A stretch of 23,408 nucleotides of DNA from contig VGDA01000010.1 of NCBI GenBank assembly GCA_016869915.1, forward strand, positions 1 to 23,408, read 5' to 3'. Under the pieces are notes generated by a model. It searched no databases. It was given only the letters and a program-made list of their open reading frames with translations, and was not told the origin of the DNA. Origin of the DNA: Alphaproteobacteria bacterium (GTDB taxonomy: Bacteria; Pseudomonadota; Alphaproteobacteria; CACIAM-22H2). Below, in pieces: positions 22,296-23,408 of this stretch. Every line of letters starts with the position of its first letter. The stretch's first letter is position 1. A program made the position numbers and the translations under genes.

Positions 22296-22832
22296 TCAGC
22301 CGCCGCCAGCGGGCGCGTCGATGTCGCGCGGCGGCCAGTAGGCGGCCGTGGCCGCGAGGATCTCCGTCGCCTTGTGGTCGAGGCCCTGGGCGTGGAAGGA
22401 GATCGAGAAGGTCGGGCCAATCGTCTTGACCACCGCGTCGCCGAAGAGGCGCCGGCCGAGGCGCACCCGCGCGAAGGCCTCGGGCGCGAGCTCGATGTCG
22501 AGCCGGCCGCCGCCGAACAGCGTCATGCTGCGCGAGGCGCCGAGCCCGGCCACCTGCGTCCAGGCGATGGGCGCGTCGGTCGCCTGCGGCAGGCCCAGCC
22601 CCTCCGGCCCGACCGTCAGCAGCGGCGTCGTGTCCTTTAGGTTGCGCAGGCTCTGCAGGGCATGGAAGCCGACCAGCGCGAGGATCGCGCCGCCGCCGAG
22701 CCAGGGGACGGGCTCGCCCTCCGGACGGTCGAGCAGGAAGCCGGCGGCGGCGGCCAGCACGAAGACCGCCATCGCCATGTTCATCGCCGAGACGGCGCGC
22801 GATCGGCGCACGACGAGGCCGGGTGGCTTCAT
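22296..22832 (-). CDS. Small two-helix membrane protein of unknown function
   Basis: 178-aa protein with two hydrophobic helices near the N-terminus, AVFVLAAAAGFLL (about 22-34) and WLGGGAILALVGFHALQSL (about 44-62). A soluble domain follows that begins with LLTVGPEGLGLPQ, IAWTQVAGLG and later LDIELAPEAFARV. This arrangement, two helices followed by a β-rich domain starting with an 'L-x-x-x-x-x-G-L ... I-x-W' pattern, resembles bacterial PH-like membrane proteins, such as those annotated as STM3941-like; this is a weak match made by eye. The gene starts 25 bp after aroC and stops one base before the nucleoside transporter start. Function unknown. Confidence 0.75.
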   Translation of the reverse strand: MKPPGLVVRRSRAVSAMNMAMAVFVLAAAAGFLLDRPEGEPVPWLGGGAILALVGFHALQSLRNLKDTTPLLTVGPEGLGLPQATDAPIAWTQVAGLGASRSMTLFGGGRLDIELAPEAFARVRLGRRLFGDAVVKTIGPTFSISFHAQGLDHKATEILAATAAYWPPRDIDAPAGGG

Positions 22833-22857
22833 GGCGCGGCGCTCCCGGCGCGAGGCC

Positions 22858-23408
22858 TCACCCGCATTGCGCGCGATGGCGCAGCAGGTGGTCGGCGAGC
22901 ACGCAGGCCACCATCGCCTCGCCCACGGGCACGGCGCGGATGCCGACGCAGGGGTCGTGGCGGCCGATCGTGCGGATGTCGGTGTCGCGGCCATCGACGT
23001 CGATGGTGCGCCGCGGCGACAGGATCGAGGAGGTCGGCTTCACCGCGAAGCGCAGCACGATGTCCTGCCCGGTGGAGATGCCGCCCAGGACGCCGCCGGC
23101 CCTGTTGGACAGGAACTCCGGTCCATCCGGTGCCGCGCGCATCTCGTCCGCGTTCTCCTCGCCGGAGAGCGCGGCCGCGGCGAAGCCGGCGCCGATCTCG
23201 ACGCCCTTCACCGCGTTGATGCCCATCATCGCGGCGGCGAGGTCCGCGTCGAGCTTGCCGTAGATCGGCGCGCCGAGGCCCGCGGGCACGCCGCTCGCCA
23301 CGACCTCGATCACCGCGCCGACCGACGAGCCGGCCTTGCGCACCGCGTCGAGCTCGCCTTCCCATGCCTGGGCGGCCTGCCTGTCGGGGCAGAAGAACGG
23401 GTTCTCCG
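22858..23408 (-). CDS. aroC: Chorismate synthase (partial, N-terminus beyond the right edge)
   Basis: C-terminal 182 residues of chorismate synthase, which converts 5-enolpyruvylshikimate-3-phosphate to chorismate with reduced FMN, the last common step of aromatic amino-acid synthesis. Conserved segments appear in the expected order: NPFFCPD, SSVGAVIEVVASGVPAGLG, GINAVKGVEIGAGF, NRAGGVLGGISTGQ (FMN/substrate-binding region), and the C-terminal RHDPCVGIRAVPVGEAM with the conserved Arg-His-Asp-Pro. The reading frame is open to the window edge, so the rest of the gene lies to the right. It is the upstream gene of an apparent operon with the small membrane protein and the nucleoside transporter. 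Confidence 0.97.
   Translation of the reverse strand, partial: ENPFFCPDRQAAQAWEGELDAVRKAGSSVGAVIEVVASGVPAGLGAPIYGKLDADLAAAMMGINAVKGVEIGAGFAAAALSGEENADEMRAAPDGPEFLSNRAGGVLGGISTGQDIVLRFAVKPTSSILSPRRTIDVDGRDTDIRTIGRHDPCVGIRAVPVGEAMVACVLADHLLRHRAQCG

Noticed and set aside
1..23408. Mobile elements, CRISPR arrays, tRNA or rRNA genes, toxin-antitoxin or defence genes
   Set aside because: I looked for transposase or integrase motifs, regularly spaced repeats, tRNA-like cloverleaf ends and typical defence domains, and saw none. Every sizeable stretch is taken by an intact or edge-truncated ordinary gene.

Overview
The window is about 23.4 kb of very GC-rich, densely coding DNA that looks chromosomal. 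Third positions are almost all G or C, and neighbouring genes overlap or are a few bases apart. Gene content points to an alphaproteobacterium, probably near Rhodospirillales: a histone-deacetylase-like gene close to xseB-ispA, a tlyA, a short RlmM-like methyltransferase, a TAXI-type TRAP transporter and an RraA-like aldolase. The assignment is inference from gene families, not from a marker-gene tree. I see no tRNA, rRNA, insertion sequence, phage gene or CRISPR array.

Left part (1-5898). A truncated ABC-F ATPase leaves the left edge on the minus strand. Divergent to it is an EamA-type permease. A tight minus-strand operon follows: inositol-monophosphatase-like phosphatase, then RlmM-like 2'-O-methyltransferase, then glyoxalase-like (VOC) protein. 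Divergent from that operon is an RraA/HMG-aldolase family protein.

Efflux and uptake block (5380-13028, minus strand). A periplasmic adaptor and an HAE1-type RND pump form an operon whose last gene is a small exported protein of unknown function that overlaps the pump gene. No outer-membrane channel gene is present. Upstream lies a two-gene TAXI TRAP uptake system (binding protein, then fused permease). The permease appears to start at CTG, overlapping the stop codon of the binding protein.

Middle and right (13053-21030, mostly plus strand). A histone-deacetylase-superfamily amidohydrolase is divergent from the TAXI operon across 124 bp packed with inverted repeats. It converges on a minus-strand pair, an unknown lipoprotein and an EamA permease, joined by a GTGA overlap. 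Then comes a plus-strand run: xseB, ispA, MATE exporter, tlyA, DHA2-type MFS exporter, the last three joined by 4-bp stop/start overlaps. The dxs gene I would expect between ispA and tlyA is not there; the MATE gene occupies the place.

Right edge (21038-23408, minus strand). aroC (chorismate synthase, cut by the window edge), a small two-helix membrane protein and a concentrative nucleoside transporter run as one apparent operon.

Overall this is ordinary housekeeping and transport DNA, with no obvious new multi-gene system. The points most worth a second look are the CTG start, the cluster of palindromes between the TAXI and deacetylase genes, the missing dxs, and two uncharacterised exported proteins physically coupled to transporter genes. 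No gap between genes exceeds about 125 bp, so there are no long unannotated stretches.
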